64,000 nucleotides of DNA. Source: Siphonodentalium dalli. Lineage: Eukaryota > Mollusca > Scaphopoda > Gadilida > Siphonodentaliidae. Numbering within the stretch: the first letter of the stretch is position 1; each line of letters opens with the position of its first letter. Positions 14,381 through 26,000 of the stretch are shown here, piece after piece. The notes beneath the pieces are model-generated. The model saw nothing but the letters and a program-made list of their open reading frames with translations, did not search any database and was not told where the DNA came from. The stretch is taken from NCBI GenBank assembly GCA_032622095.1, contig CP136062.1, positions 1 to 64,000 of the forward strand, written 5' to 3'. Position numbers and translations under genes: made by a program.

Positions 14381-15130
14381 ATGAGTAGTATTAGTTAGTC
14401 TTCTGTACGCGTAGTATTAGTCTTATGTATGTGTAGTATTAGTTAGTCTTCTGTACGCGTAGTATTAGTTAGTCTTTTGTATGTGTAATATTTGTTAGTC
14501 TTCTGTATGAGTAGTATTAGTTAGTCTTCTGTACGCGTAGTATTAGTCTTATGTATGTGTAGTATTAGTTAGTCTTCTGTATGTGTAATATTAGTTAGTC
14601 TTCTGTATGAGTAGTATTAGTTAGTCTTCTGTACGCGTAGTATTAGTCTTATGTATGTGTAGTATTAGTTAGTCTTCTGTACGCGTAGTATTAGTTAGTC
14701 TTTTGTATGTGTAATATTAGTTAGTCTTCTGTATGAGTAGTATTAGTTAGTCTTCTGTACGCGTAGTATTAGTCTTATGTATGTGTAGTATTAGTTAGTC
14801 TTCTGTACGCGTAGTATTAGTTAGTCTTCTGTACGCGTAGTATTAGTCTTATGTATGTGTAGTATTAGTTAGTCTTCTGTACGCGTAGTATTAGTTAGTC
14901 TTCTGTACGCGTAGTATTAGTCTTATGTATGTGTAGTATTAGTTAGTCTTCTGTATGTGTAGTATTAGTTAGTCTTCGGTACACGTAGTATTAGTTAGTC
15001 TTATGTATGTGTAGTATTAGTTAGTCTTCTGTACGCGTAGTATTAGTCTTTTGTATGTGTAATATTAGTTAGTCTTCTGTATGAGTAGTATTAGTTAGTC
15101 TTCTGTACGCGTAGTATTAGTCTTATGTAT
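14381..15130. repeat. 126-bp higher-order repeat containing a 22-bp short monomer
   Basis: The marker ATGAGTAG occurs at 14381, 14507, 14607 and 14733 (spacings 126, 100, 126) and again at 15081. These spacings equal whole multiples of 26 minus 4. The missing 4 bases come from one short monomer per block, where TAGTATTAGTC replaces TAGTATTAGTTAGTC. The short monomer typically follows an ACGCG copy and precedes an ATGTG copy. Confidence 0.8.
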
Positions 15131-15249
15131 GTGTAGTATTAGTTAGTCTTCTGTATGTGTAGTATTAGTTAGTCTTCTGTATGTGTAGTATTAGTTAGTC
15201 TTCTGTACGCGTAGTATTAGTTAGTCTTCGGTACGCGTAGTATTAGTTA

Positions 15250-18200
15250 GTCTTCTGTACGCGTAGTATTAGTCTTATGTATGTGTAGTATTAGTTAGTC
15301 TTATGTATGTGTAGTATTAGTTAGTCTTATGTATGTGTAGTATTAGTTAGTCTTATGTATGTGTAGTATTAGTTAGTCTTCTGTACGCGTAGTATTAGTT
15401 AGTCTTCGGTACGCGTAGTATTAGTTAGTCTTCTGTACGCGTAGTATTAGTCTTATGTATGTGTAGTATTAGTTAGTCTTCTGTACGCGTAGTATTAGTT
15501 AGTCTTCTGTATGTGTAGTATTAGTTAGTCTTCTGTATGTGTAGTATTAGTTAGTCTTCTGTACGCGTAGTATTAGTTAGTCTTCTGTACGCGTAGTATT
15601 AGTTAGTCTTATGTATGTGTAGTATTAGTTAGTCTTATGTATGTGTAGTATTAGTTAGTCTTATGTATGTGTAGTATTAGTTAGTCTTCTGTACGCGTAG
15701 TATTAGTTAGTCTTCGGTACGCGTAGTATTAGTTAGTCTTATGTATGTGTAGTATTAGTTAGTCTTCTGTATGTGTAGTATTAGTTAGTCTTATGTATGT
15801 GTAGTATTAGTTAGTCTTCTGTACGCATAGTATTAGTTAGTCTTATGTATGTGTAGTATTAGTTAGTCTTATGTATGTGTAGTATTAGTTAGTCTTCTGT
15901 ACGCATAGTATTAGTTAGTCTTATGTATGTGTAGTATTAGTTAGTCTTATGTATGTGTAGTATTAGTTAGTCTTCTGTACGCATAGTATTAGTTAGTCTT
16001 CTGTACGCGTAGTATTAGTCTTCTGTATGTGTAGTATTAGTTAGTCTTCTGTACGCGTAGTATTAGTTAGTCTTCTGTACGCGTAGTATTAGTCTTATGT
16101 ATGTGTAGTATTAGTTAGTCTTCTGTATGTGTAGTATTAGTTAGTCTTCGGTACACGTAGTATTAGTTAGTCTTATGTATGTGTAGTATTAGTTATTCTT
16201 CTGTACACGTAGTATTAGTTAGTCTTCTGTACGCGTAGTATTAGTTAGTCTTCTGTACGCGTAGTATTAGTTAGTCTTCTGTACGCGTAGTATTAGTTAG
16301 TCTTCGGTACGCGTAGTATTAGTTAGTCTTATGTATGTGTAGTATTAGTTAGTCTTCTGTACGCGTAGTATTAGTTAGTCTTCTGTATGTGTAGTATTAG
16401 TTAGTCTTCTATACGCATAGTATTAGTTAGTCTTCTGTATGCGTAGTATTAGTTAGTCTTCTGTATGCGTAGTATTAGTTAGTCTTCTGTACGCGTAGTA
16501 TTAGTTAGTCTTCTGTACGCGTAGTATTAGTTAGTCTTATGTATGTGTAGTATTAGTTAGTCTTATGTATGTGTAGTATTAGTTAGTCTTATGTATGTGT
16601 AGTATTAGTTAGTCTTCTGTACGCGTAGTATTAGTTAGTCTTCGGTACGCGTAGTATTAGTTAGTCTTATGTATGTGTAGTATTAGTTAGTCTTCTGTAT
16701 GTGTAGTATTAGTTAGTCTTATGTATGTGTAGTATTAGTTAGTCTTCTGTACGCATAGTATTAGTTAGTCTTATGTATGTGTAGTATTAGTTAGTCTTAT
16801 GTATGTGTAGTATTAGTTAGTCTTCTGTACGCATAGTATTAGTTAGTCTTATGTATGTGTAGTATTAGTTAGTCTTATGTATGTGTAGTATTAGTTAGTC
16901 TTCTGTACGCATAGTATTAGTTAGTCTTATGTATGTGTAGTATTAGTTAGTCTTATGTATGTGTAGTATTAGTTAGTCTTATGTATGTGTAGTATTAGTT
17001 AGTCTTATGTATGTGTAGTATTAGTTAGTCTTCTGTACGCGTAGTATTAGTTAGTCTTATGTATGTGTAGTATTAGTTAGTCTTATGTATGTGTAGTATT
17101 AGTTAGTCTTATGTATGTGTAGTATTAGTTAGTCTTCTGTACGCGTAGTATTAGTCTTATGTATGTGTAGTATTAGTTAGTCTTATGTATGTGTAGTATT
17201 AGTTAGTCTTATGTATGTGTAGTATTAGTTAGTCTTATGTATGTGTAGTATTAGTTAGTCTTCTGTACGCGTAGTATTAGTTAGTCTTATGTATGTGTAG
17301 TATTAGTTAGTCTTATGTATGTGTAGTATTAGTTAGTCTTATGTATGTGTAGTATTAGTTAGTCTTCTGTACGCGTAGTATTAGTCTTATGTATGTGTAG
17401 TATTAGTTAGTCTTCTGTACGCGTAGTATTAGTTAGTCTTCTGTACGCGTAGTATTACTTAGTCTTCTGTATGAGTAGTATTAGTTAGTCTTCTGTACAC
17501 GTAGTATTAGTTAGTCTTCTGTATGAGTAGTATTAGTTAGTCTTCTGTATGTGTAGTATTAGTTAGTCTTCTGTACGCGTAGTATTAGTTAGTCTTCTAT
17601 ACGCATAGTATTAGTTAGTCTTATGTATGTGTAGTATTAGTTAGTCTTCTGTACGCGTAGTATTAGTTAGTCTTATGTATGTGTAGTATTAGTTAGTCTT
17701 ATGTATGTGTAGTATTAGTTAGTCTTATGTATGTGTAGTATTAGTTAGTCTTCTGTACGCGTAGTATTAGTTAGTCTTATGTATGTGTAGTATTAGTTAG
17801 TCTTATGTATGTGTAGTATTAGTTAGTCTTATGTATGTGTAGTATTAGTTAGTCTTCTGTACGCGTAGTATTAGTTAGTCTTATGTATGTGTAGTATTAG
17901 TTAGTCTTCTGTACACGTAGTATTAGTTAGTCTTCTGTATGAGTAGTATTAGTTAGTCTTCTGTATGTGTAGTATTAGTTAGTCTTATGTATGTGTAGTA
18001 TTAGTTAGTCTTATGTATGTGTAGTATTAGTTAGTCTTCTGTACACGTAGTATTAGTTAGTCTTCTGTATGAGTAGTATTAGTTAGTCTTCTGTATGTGT
18101 AGTATTAGTTAGTCTTCTGAACGCGTAGTATTAGTTAGTCTTCTATACGCATAGTATTAGTTAGTCTTATGTATGTGTAGTATTAGTTAGTCTTCTGTAC

Positions 18201-20960
18201 GCGTAGTATTAGTTAGTCTTATGTATGTGTAGTATTAGTTAGTCTTATGTATGTGTAGTATTAGTTAGTCTTATGTATGTGTAGTATTAGTTAGTCTTAT
18301 GTATGTGTAGTATTAGTTAGTCTTCTGTACACGTAGTATTAGTTAGTCTTTTGTACACGTAGTATTAGTTAGTCTTCTGTACACGTAGTATTAGTTAGTC
18401 TTCTGTACGCGTAGTATTAGTTAGTCTTATGTACACGTAGTATTAGTTAGTCTTCTGTACGCGTAGTATTAGTTAGTCTTCTGTACACGTAGTATTAGTT
18501 AGTCTTCTGTACACGTAGTATTAGTTAGTCTTCTGTACGCGTAGTATTAGTTAGTCTTATGTATGTGTAGTATTAGTTAGTCTTATGTATGTGTAGTATT
18601 AGTTAGTCTTATGTATGTGTAGTATTAGTTAGTCTTATGTATGTGTAGTATTAGTTAGTCTTATGTATGTGTAGTATTAGTTAGTCTTATGTATGTGTAG
18701 TATTAGTTAGTCTTATGTATGTGTAGTATTAGTTAGTCTTATGTATGTGTAGTATTAGTTAGTCTTATGTATGTGTAGTATTAGTTAGTCTTATGTATGT
18801 GTAGTATTAGTTAGTCTTATGTATGTGTAGTATTAGTTAGTCTTATGTATGTGTAGTATTAGTTAGTCTTCTGTACGCGTAGTATTAGTTAGTCTTCTGT
18901 ACGCATAGTATTAGTTAGTCTTATGTATGTGTAGTATTAGTTAGTCTTATGTATGTGTAGTATTAGTTAGTCTTATGTATGTGTAGTATTAGTTAGTCTT
19001 ATGTATGTGTAGTATTAGTTAGTCTTATGTATGCGTAGTATTAGTTAGTCTTCTGTATGAGTAGTATTAGTTAGTCTTATGTATGTGTAGTATTAGTTAG
19101 TCTTCTGTATGTGTAGTATTAGTCTTATGTATGTGTAGTATTAGTTAGTCTTCTGTATGCGTAGTATTAGTTAGTCTTATGTATGTGTAGTATTAGTTAG
19201 TCTTATGTATGCGTAGTATTAGTTAGTCTTCTGTATGTGTAGTATTAGTTAGTCTTCTGTACGCGTAGTATTAGTTAGTCTTATGTATGTGTAGTATTAG
19301 TTAGTCTTCTGTACGCGTAGTATTAGTTAGTCTTATGTATGTGTAGTATTAGTTAGTCTTATGTATGTGTAGTATTAGTTAGTCTTATGTATGTGTAGTA
19401 TTAGTTAGTCTTATGTATGTGTAGTATTAGTTAGTCTTATGTATGTGTAGTATTAGTTAGTCTTATGTATGTGTAGTATTAGTTAGTCTTATGTATGTGT
19501 AGTATTAGTTAGTCTTCTGTACGCGTAGTATTAGTTAGTCTTATGTATGTGTAGTATTAGTTAGTCTTATGTATGTGTAGTATTAGTTTGTCTTATGTAT
19601 GTGTAGTATTAGTTAGTCTTCTGTACGCGTAGTATTAGTTAGTCTTATGTATGTGTAGTATTAGTTAGTCTTATGTATGTGTAGTATTAGTTAGTCTTCT
19701 GTACGCGTAGTATTAGTTAGTCTTATGTATGTGTAGTATTAGTTAGTCTTATGTATGTGTAGTATTAGTTAGTCTTATGTATGTGTAGTATTAGTTAGTC
19801 TTCTGTACGCGTAGTATTAGTTAGTCTTATGTATGTGTAGTATTAGTTAGTCTTATGTATGTGTAGTATTAGTTAGTCTTATGTATGTGTAGTATTAGTT
19901 AGTCTTATGTATGTGTAGTATTAGTTAGTCTTATGTATGTGTAGTATTAGTTAGTCTTATGTATGTGTAGTATTAGTTAGTCTTCTGTACGCGTAGTATT
20001 AGTTAGTCTTATGTATGTGTAGTATTAGTTAGTCTTATGTATGTGTAGTATTAGTTAGTCTTATGTATGTGTAGTATTAGTTAGTCTTATGTATGTGTAG
20101 TATTAGTTAGTCTTATGTATGTGTAGTATTAGTTAGTCTTATGTATGTGTAGTATTAGTTATTCTTATGTATGTGTAGTATTAGTTAGTCTTATGTATGT
20201 GTAGTATTAGTTAGTCTTCTGTACGCGTAGTATTAGTTAGTCTTATGTATGTGTAGTATTAGTTAGTCTTATGTATGTGTAGTATTAGTTAGTCTTATGT
20301 ATGTGTAGTATTAGTTAGTCTTATGTATGTGTAGTATTAGTTAGTCTTATGTATGTGTAGTATTAGTTAGTCTTATGTATGTGTAGTATTAGTTAGTCTT
20401 ATGTATGTGTAGTATTAGTTAGTCTTCTGTACGCGTAGTATTAGTTAGTCTTATGTATGTGTAGTATTAGTTAGTCTTATGTATGTGTAGTATTAGTTAG
20501 TCTTATGTATGTGTAGTATTAGTTAGTCTTATGTATGTGTAGTATTAGTTAGTCTTATGTATGTGTAGTATTAGTTAGTCTTATGTATGTGTAGTATTAG
20601 TTAGTCTTATGTATGTGTAGTATTAGTTAGTCTTATGTATGTGTAGTATTAGTTAGTCTTATGTATGTGTAGTATTAGTTAGTCTTCTGTACGCGTAGTA
20701 TTAGTTAGTCTTATGTATGTGTAGTATTAGTTAGTCTTATGTATGTGTAGTATTAGTTAGTCTTATGTATGTGTAGTATTAGTTAGTCTTATGTATGTGT
20801 AGTATTAGTTAGTCTTCTGTACGCGTAGTATTAGTTAGTCTTATGTATGTGTAGTATTAGTTAGTCTTATGTATGTGTAGTATTAGTTAGTCTTATGTAT
20901 GTGTAGTATTAGTTAGTCTTATGTATGTGTAGTATTAGTTAGTCTTCTGTACGCGTAGTA
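15250..20960. repeat. TATGTGTA-dominated homogenised domain of the 26-bp array
   Basis: Most monomers carry TTATGTATGTG, with long runs of identical units (for example 18,547-18,866). Sparse TTCTGTACGCG monomers punctuate them. In 19,521-20,951 these markers start at 19521, 19625, 19703, 19807, 19989, 20223, 20431, 20691, 20821 and 20951, always a multiple of 26 apart. Confidence 0.85.
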
Positions 20961-22934
20961 TTAGTTAGTCTTCTGTACGCGTAGTATTAGTTAGTCTTAT
21001 GTACGCGTAGTATTAGTTAGTCTTCTGTACGCGTAGTATTAGTTAGTCTTCTATACGCATAGTATTAGTTAGTCTTCTATATGCGTAGTATTAGTTAGTC
21101 TTCTGTACACGTAGTATTAGTTAGTCTTCTGTACACGTAGTATTAGTTAGTCTTCTGTACACGTAGTATTAGTTAGTCTTATGTATGTGTAGTATTAGTT
21201 AGTCTTATGTATGTGTAGTATTAGTTAGTCTTATGTATGTGTAGTATTAGTTAGTCTTCTGTATGCGTAGTATTAGTTAGTCTTCTGTACGCATAGTATT
21301 AGTTAGTCTTATGTATGTGTAGTATTAGTTAGTCTTCTGTACACATAGTATTAGTTAGTCTTCTGTACACGTAGTATTAGTTAGTCTTATGTATGTGTAG
21401 TATTAGTTAGTCTTCTGTATGCGTAGTATTAGTTAGTCTTCTGTACGCGTAGTATTAGTTAGTCTTCTGTATGTGTAGTATTAGTTAGTCTTATGTATGT
21501 GTAGTATTAGTTAGTCTTATGTATGTGTAGTATTAGTTAGTCTTATGTATGTGTAGTATTAGTTAGTCTTCTGTACGCGTAGTATTAGTTAGTCTTCTGT
21601 ATGTGTAGTATTAGTTAGTCTTCTGTATGTGTAGTATTAGTTAGTCTTATGTATGTGTAGTATTAGTTAGTCTTATGTATGTGTAGTATTAGTTAGTCTT
21701 CTGTACGCATAGTATTAGTTAGTCTTATGTATGTGTAGTATTAGTTAGTCTTATGTATGTGTAGTATTAGTTAGTCTTATGTATGTGTAGTATTAGTTAG
21801 TCTTCTGTACGCGTAGTATTAGTTAGTCTTCTGTATGTGTAGTATTAGTTAGTCTTCTGTATGTGTAGTATTAGTTAGTCTTATGTATGTGTAGTATTAG
21901 TTAGTCTTATGTATGTGTAGTATTAGTTAGTCTTATGTATGTGTAGTATTAGTTAGTCTTCTGTACGCGTAGTATTAGTTAGTCTTCTGTATGTGTAGTA
22001 TTAGTTAGTCTTCTGTGTGTGTAGTATTAGTTAGTCTTATGTATGTGTAGTATTAGTTAGTCTTATGTATGTGTAGTATTAGTTAGTCTTCTGTACGCAT
22101 AGTATTAGTTAGTCTTATGTATGTGTAGTATTAGTTAGTCTTATGTATGCGTAGTATTAGTTAGTCTTATGTATGTGTAGTATTAGTTAGTCTTATGTAT
22201 GTGTAGTATTAGTTAGTCTTATGTATGTGTAGTATTAGTTAGTCTTCTGTACGCGTAGTATTAGTTAGTCTTATGTATGTGTAGTATTAGTTAGTCTTAT
22301 GTATGTGTAGTATTAGTTAGTCTTATGTATGTGTAGTATTAGTTAGTCTTCTGTACGCGTAGTATTAGTCTTATGTATGTGTAGTATTAGTTAGTCTTAT
22401 GTATGTGTAGTATTAGTTAGTCTTATGTATGTGTAGTATTAGTTAGTCTTCTGTACGCGTAGTATTAGTTAGTCTTATGTATGTGTAGTATTAGTTAGTC
22501 TTATGTATGTGTAGTATTAGTTAGTCTTATGTATGTGTAGTATTAGTTAGTCTTCTGTACGCGTAGTATTAGTCTTATGTATGTGTAGTATTAGTTAGTC
22601 TTCTGTACGCGTAGTATTAGTTAGTCTTCGGTACGCGTAGTATTAGTTAGTCTTCTGTACGCGTAGTATTAGTTAGTCTTCTGTACGCGTAGTATTAGTT
22701 AGTCTTCTGTATGTGTAGTATTAGTTAGTCTTCTGTATGTGTAGTATTAGTTAGTCTTATGTATGTGTAGTTAGTCTTCTGTACGCGTAGTATTAGTTAG
22801 TCTTCTGTATGTGTAGTATTAGTTAGTCTTCTGTATGTGTAGTATTAGTTAGTCTTCTGTACGCGTAGTATTAGTTAGTCTTCTGTATGTGTAGTATTAG
22901 TTAGTCTTCTGTATGTGTAGTATTAGTTAGTCTT

Positions 22935-23010
22935 ATGTATGTGTAGTTAGTACAACGCGTAGTTAGTATTAGTATTAGTATTTGTATGTGTAGTATTAGT
23001 ATTAGTTAGT
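22935..23010. repeat. rearranged junction inside the 26-bp array
   Basis: The regular unit breaks down here into GTAGTTAGTACAACGCGTAG followed by repeated AGTATT triplet-like pieces, before the 26-bp rhythm resumes. A related partial-unit deletion lies just upstream near 22,765. Monomers to the left often carry TTATGTA, while those to the right are almost all TTCTGTA. Confidence 0.8.
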
Positions 23011-26000
23011 CTTCTGTATGCGTAGTATTAGTTTGTCTTCTGTATGCTTAGTATTAGTTAGTCTTCTGTACACATAGTATTAGTTAGTCTTCTGTACGCG
23101 TAGTATTAGTTAGTCTTCTGTACGCGTAGTATTAGTTAGTCTTCTGTATGTGTAGTATTAGTTAGTCTTCTGTATGCGTAGTATTAGTTAGTCTTCTGTA
23201 CGCGTAGTACTAGTTAGTCTTCTGTATGTGTAGTATTAGTTAGTCTTCTGTATGTGTAGTATTAGTTAGTCTTCTGTACGCGTAGTATTAGTTAGTCTTC
23301 TGTATGTGTATTATTAGTTTGTCTTCTGTACGCGTAGTATTTGTTTGACTTCTGTACGCGTAGTATTAGTTAGTCTTCTGTACACGTAGTATTAGTTAGT
23401 CTTCTGTATGCGTAGCATTAGTTAGTCTGCTGTATGCGTAGTATTATTTAGTCTTCTGTACGCGTAGTACTAGTTAGTCTTCTGTATGCGTAGTATTAGT
23501 TAGTCTTCTGTACGCGTAGTATTAGTTAGTCTTCTGTACGCGTAGTATTAGTTAGTCTTCTGTACGCGTAGTATTAGTCTTCTGTATGCGTAGTATTAGT
23601 TAGTCTGCTGTACGCGTAGTATTAGTTAGTCTTCTGTACGCGTAGTATTAGTTAGTCTTCTGTATGCGTAGTATTAGTTAGTCTTCTGTATGCGTAGTAT
23701 TAGTTAGTCTTCTGTATGTGTAGTATTAGTTAGTCTTCTGTATGTGTAGTATTAGTTAGTCTTCTGTATGTGTAGTATTAGTTAGTCTTCTGTATGTGTA
23801 GTATTAGTTAGTCTTCTGTATGTGTAGTATTAGTTAGTCTTCTGTATGTGTAGTATTAGTTAGTCTTCTGTATGTGTAGTATTAGTTAGTCTTCTGTATG
23901 TGTAGTATTAGTTAGTCTTCTGTACGCGTAGTATTTGTTTGACTTCTGTACGCGTAGTATTAGTTAGTCTTCTGTACGCGTAGTATTAGTTAGTCTTCTG
24001 TATGCGTAGTATTAGTTAGTCTTCTGTACGCGTAGTATTAGTTAGTCTTCTGTATGCGTAGTATTAGTTAGTCTTCTGTACGCGTAGTATTAGTCTTCTG
24101 TATGCGTAGTATTAGTTAGTCTTCTGTACGCGTAGTATTAGTTAGTCTTCTGTATGCGTAGTATTAGTTAGTCTTCTGTACGCGTAGTATTAGTTAGTCT
24201 TCTGTACGCGTAGTATTAGTTAGTCTTCTATACGCGTAGTATTAGTTAGTCTTCTGTATGCGTAGCATTAGTTAGTCTTCTGTATGCGTAGTATTAGTTA
24301 GTCTTCTGTACGCGTAGTATTAGTTAGTCTTCTGTATGCGTAGTATTAGTTAGTCTTCTGTACGCGTAGTATTAGTTAGTCTTCTGTACGCGTAGTATTA
24401 GTTAGTCTTCTGTATGCGTAGTATTAGTTTGTCTTCTGTACGCGTAGTATTTGTTTGACTTCTGTACGCGTAGTACTAGTTAGTCTTCTGTATGAGTAGT
24501 ATTAGTTAGTCTTCTGTACGCGTAGTATTAGTTAGTCTTCTGTACACGTAGTATTAGTTAGTCTTCTGTACGCGTAGTATTAGTTAGTCTTCTGTACGCG
24601 TAGTATTAGTTAGTCTTCTGTATGTGTATTATTAGTTTGTCTTCTGTACGCGTAGTATTAGTTAGTCTTCTGTATACATAGTATTAGTTAGTCTTCTGTA
24701 CGCGTAGTATTAGTTAGTCTTCTGTATGCGTAGTATTAGTTAGTCTTCTATACGCATAGTATTAGTTAGTCTTCTGTACGCGTAGTATTTGTTTGACTTC
24801 TGTACGCGTAGTATTAGTTAGTCTTCTGTACGCGTAGTATTAGTTAGTCTTCTGTACGCGTAGTATTTGTTTGACTTCTGTATGTGTAGTATTAGTTAGT
24901 CTTCTGTACGCGTAGTACTAGTTAGTCTTCTGTATGTGTAGTATTAGTTAGTCTTCTGTATGCGTAGTATTAGTTAGTCTTCTGTATGCGTAGTATTAGT
25001 TAGTCTTCTGTATGCGTAGTATTAGTTAGTCTTCTGTATGCGTAGTATTAGTTAGTCTTCTGTATGCGTAGTATTAGTTAATCTTCTGTACGTGTAGTAT
25101 TAGTTAATCTTCTGTACGTGTAGTATTAGTTAATCTTCTGTATGTGTAGTATTAGTTAGTCTTCTGTATGCGTAGTATTAGTTAGTCTTCTGTATGCGTA
25201 GTATTAGTTAGTCTTCTGTATGCACAGTATTAATTAGTCTTCTGTATGTGTAGTATTAGTTAGTCTTCTGTATGCGTAGTATTAGTTAGTCTTCTGTATG
25301 CGTAGTATTAGTTAGTCTTCTGTATGCGTAGTATTAGTTAGTCTTCTGTATGCACAGTATTAATTAGTCTTCTGTATGTGTAGTATTAGTTAGTCTTCTG
25401 TATGCGTAGTATTAGTTAGTCTTCTGTATGCGTAGTATTAGTTAGTCTTCTGTATGCGTAGTATTAGTTAGTCTTCTGTATGCGTAGTATTAGTTAGTCT
25501 TCTGTATGCGTAGTATTAGTTAATCTTCTGTACGTGTAGTATTAGTTAATCTTCTGTACGTGTAGTATTAGTTAGTCTTCTGTATGTGTAGTATTAGTTA
25601 GTCTTCTGTACGCGTAGTATTAGTTAGTCTTCTGTATGTGTAGTATTAGTTAGTCTTCTGTATGCGTAGTATTAGTTAGTCTTCTGTATGCGTAGTATTA
25701 GTTAATCTTCTGTACGTGTAGTATTAGTTAATCTTCTGTACGTGTAGTATTAGTTAATCTTCTGTATGTGTAGTATTAGTTAGTCTTCTGTACGCGTAGT
25801 ATTAGTTAGTCTTCTGTATGTGTAGTATTAGTTAGTCTTCTGTATACATAGTATTAGTTAGTCTTCTGTATGTGTAGTATTAGTTAGTCTTCTGTATACA
25901 TAGTATTAGTTAGTCTTCTGTATGCTTAGTATTAGTTAGTCTTCTGTACACATAGTATTAGTTAGTCTTCTGTACGCGTAGTATTAGTTAGTCTTCTGTA

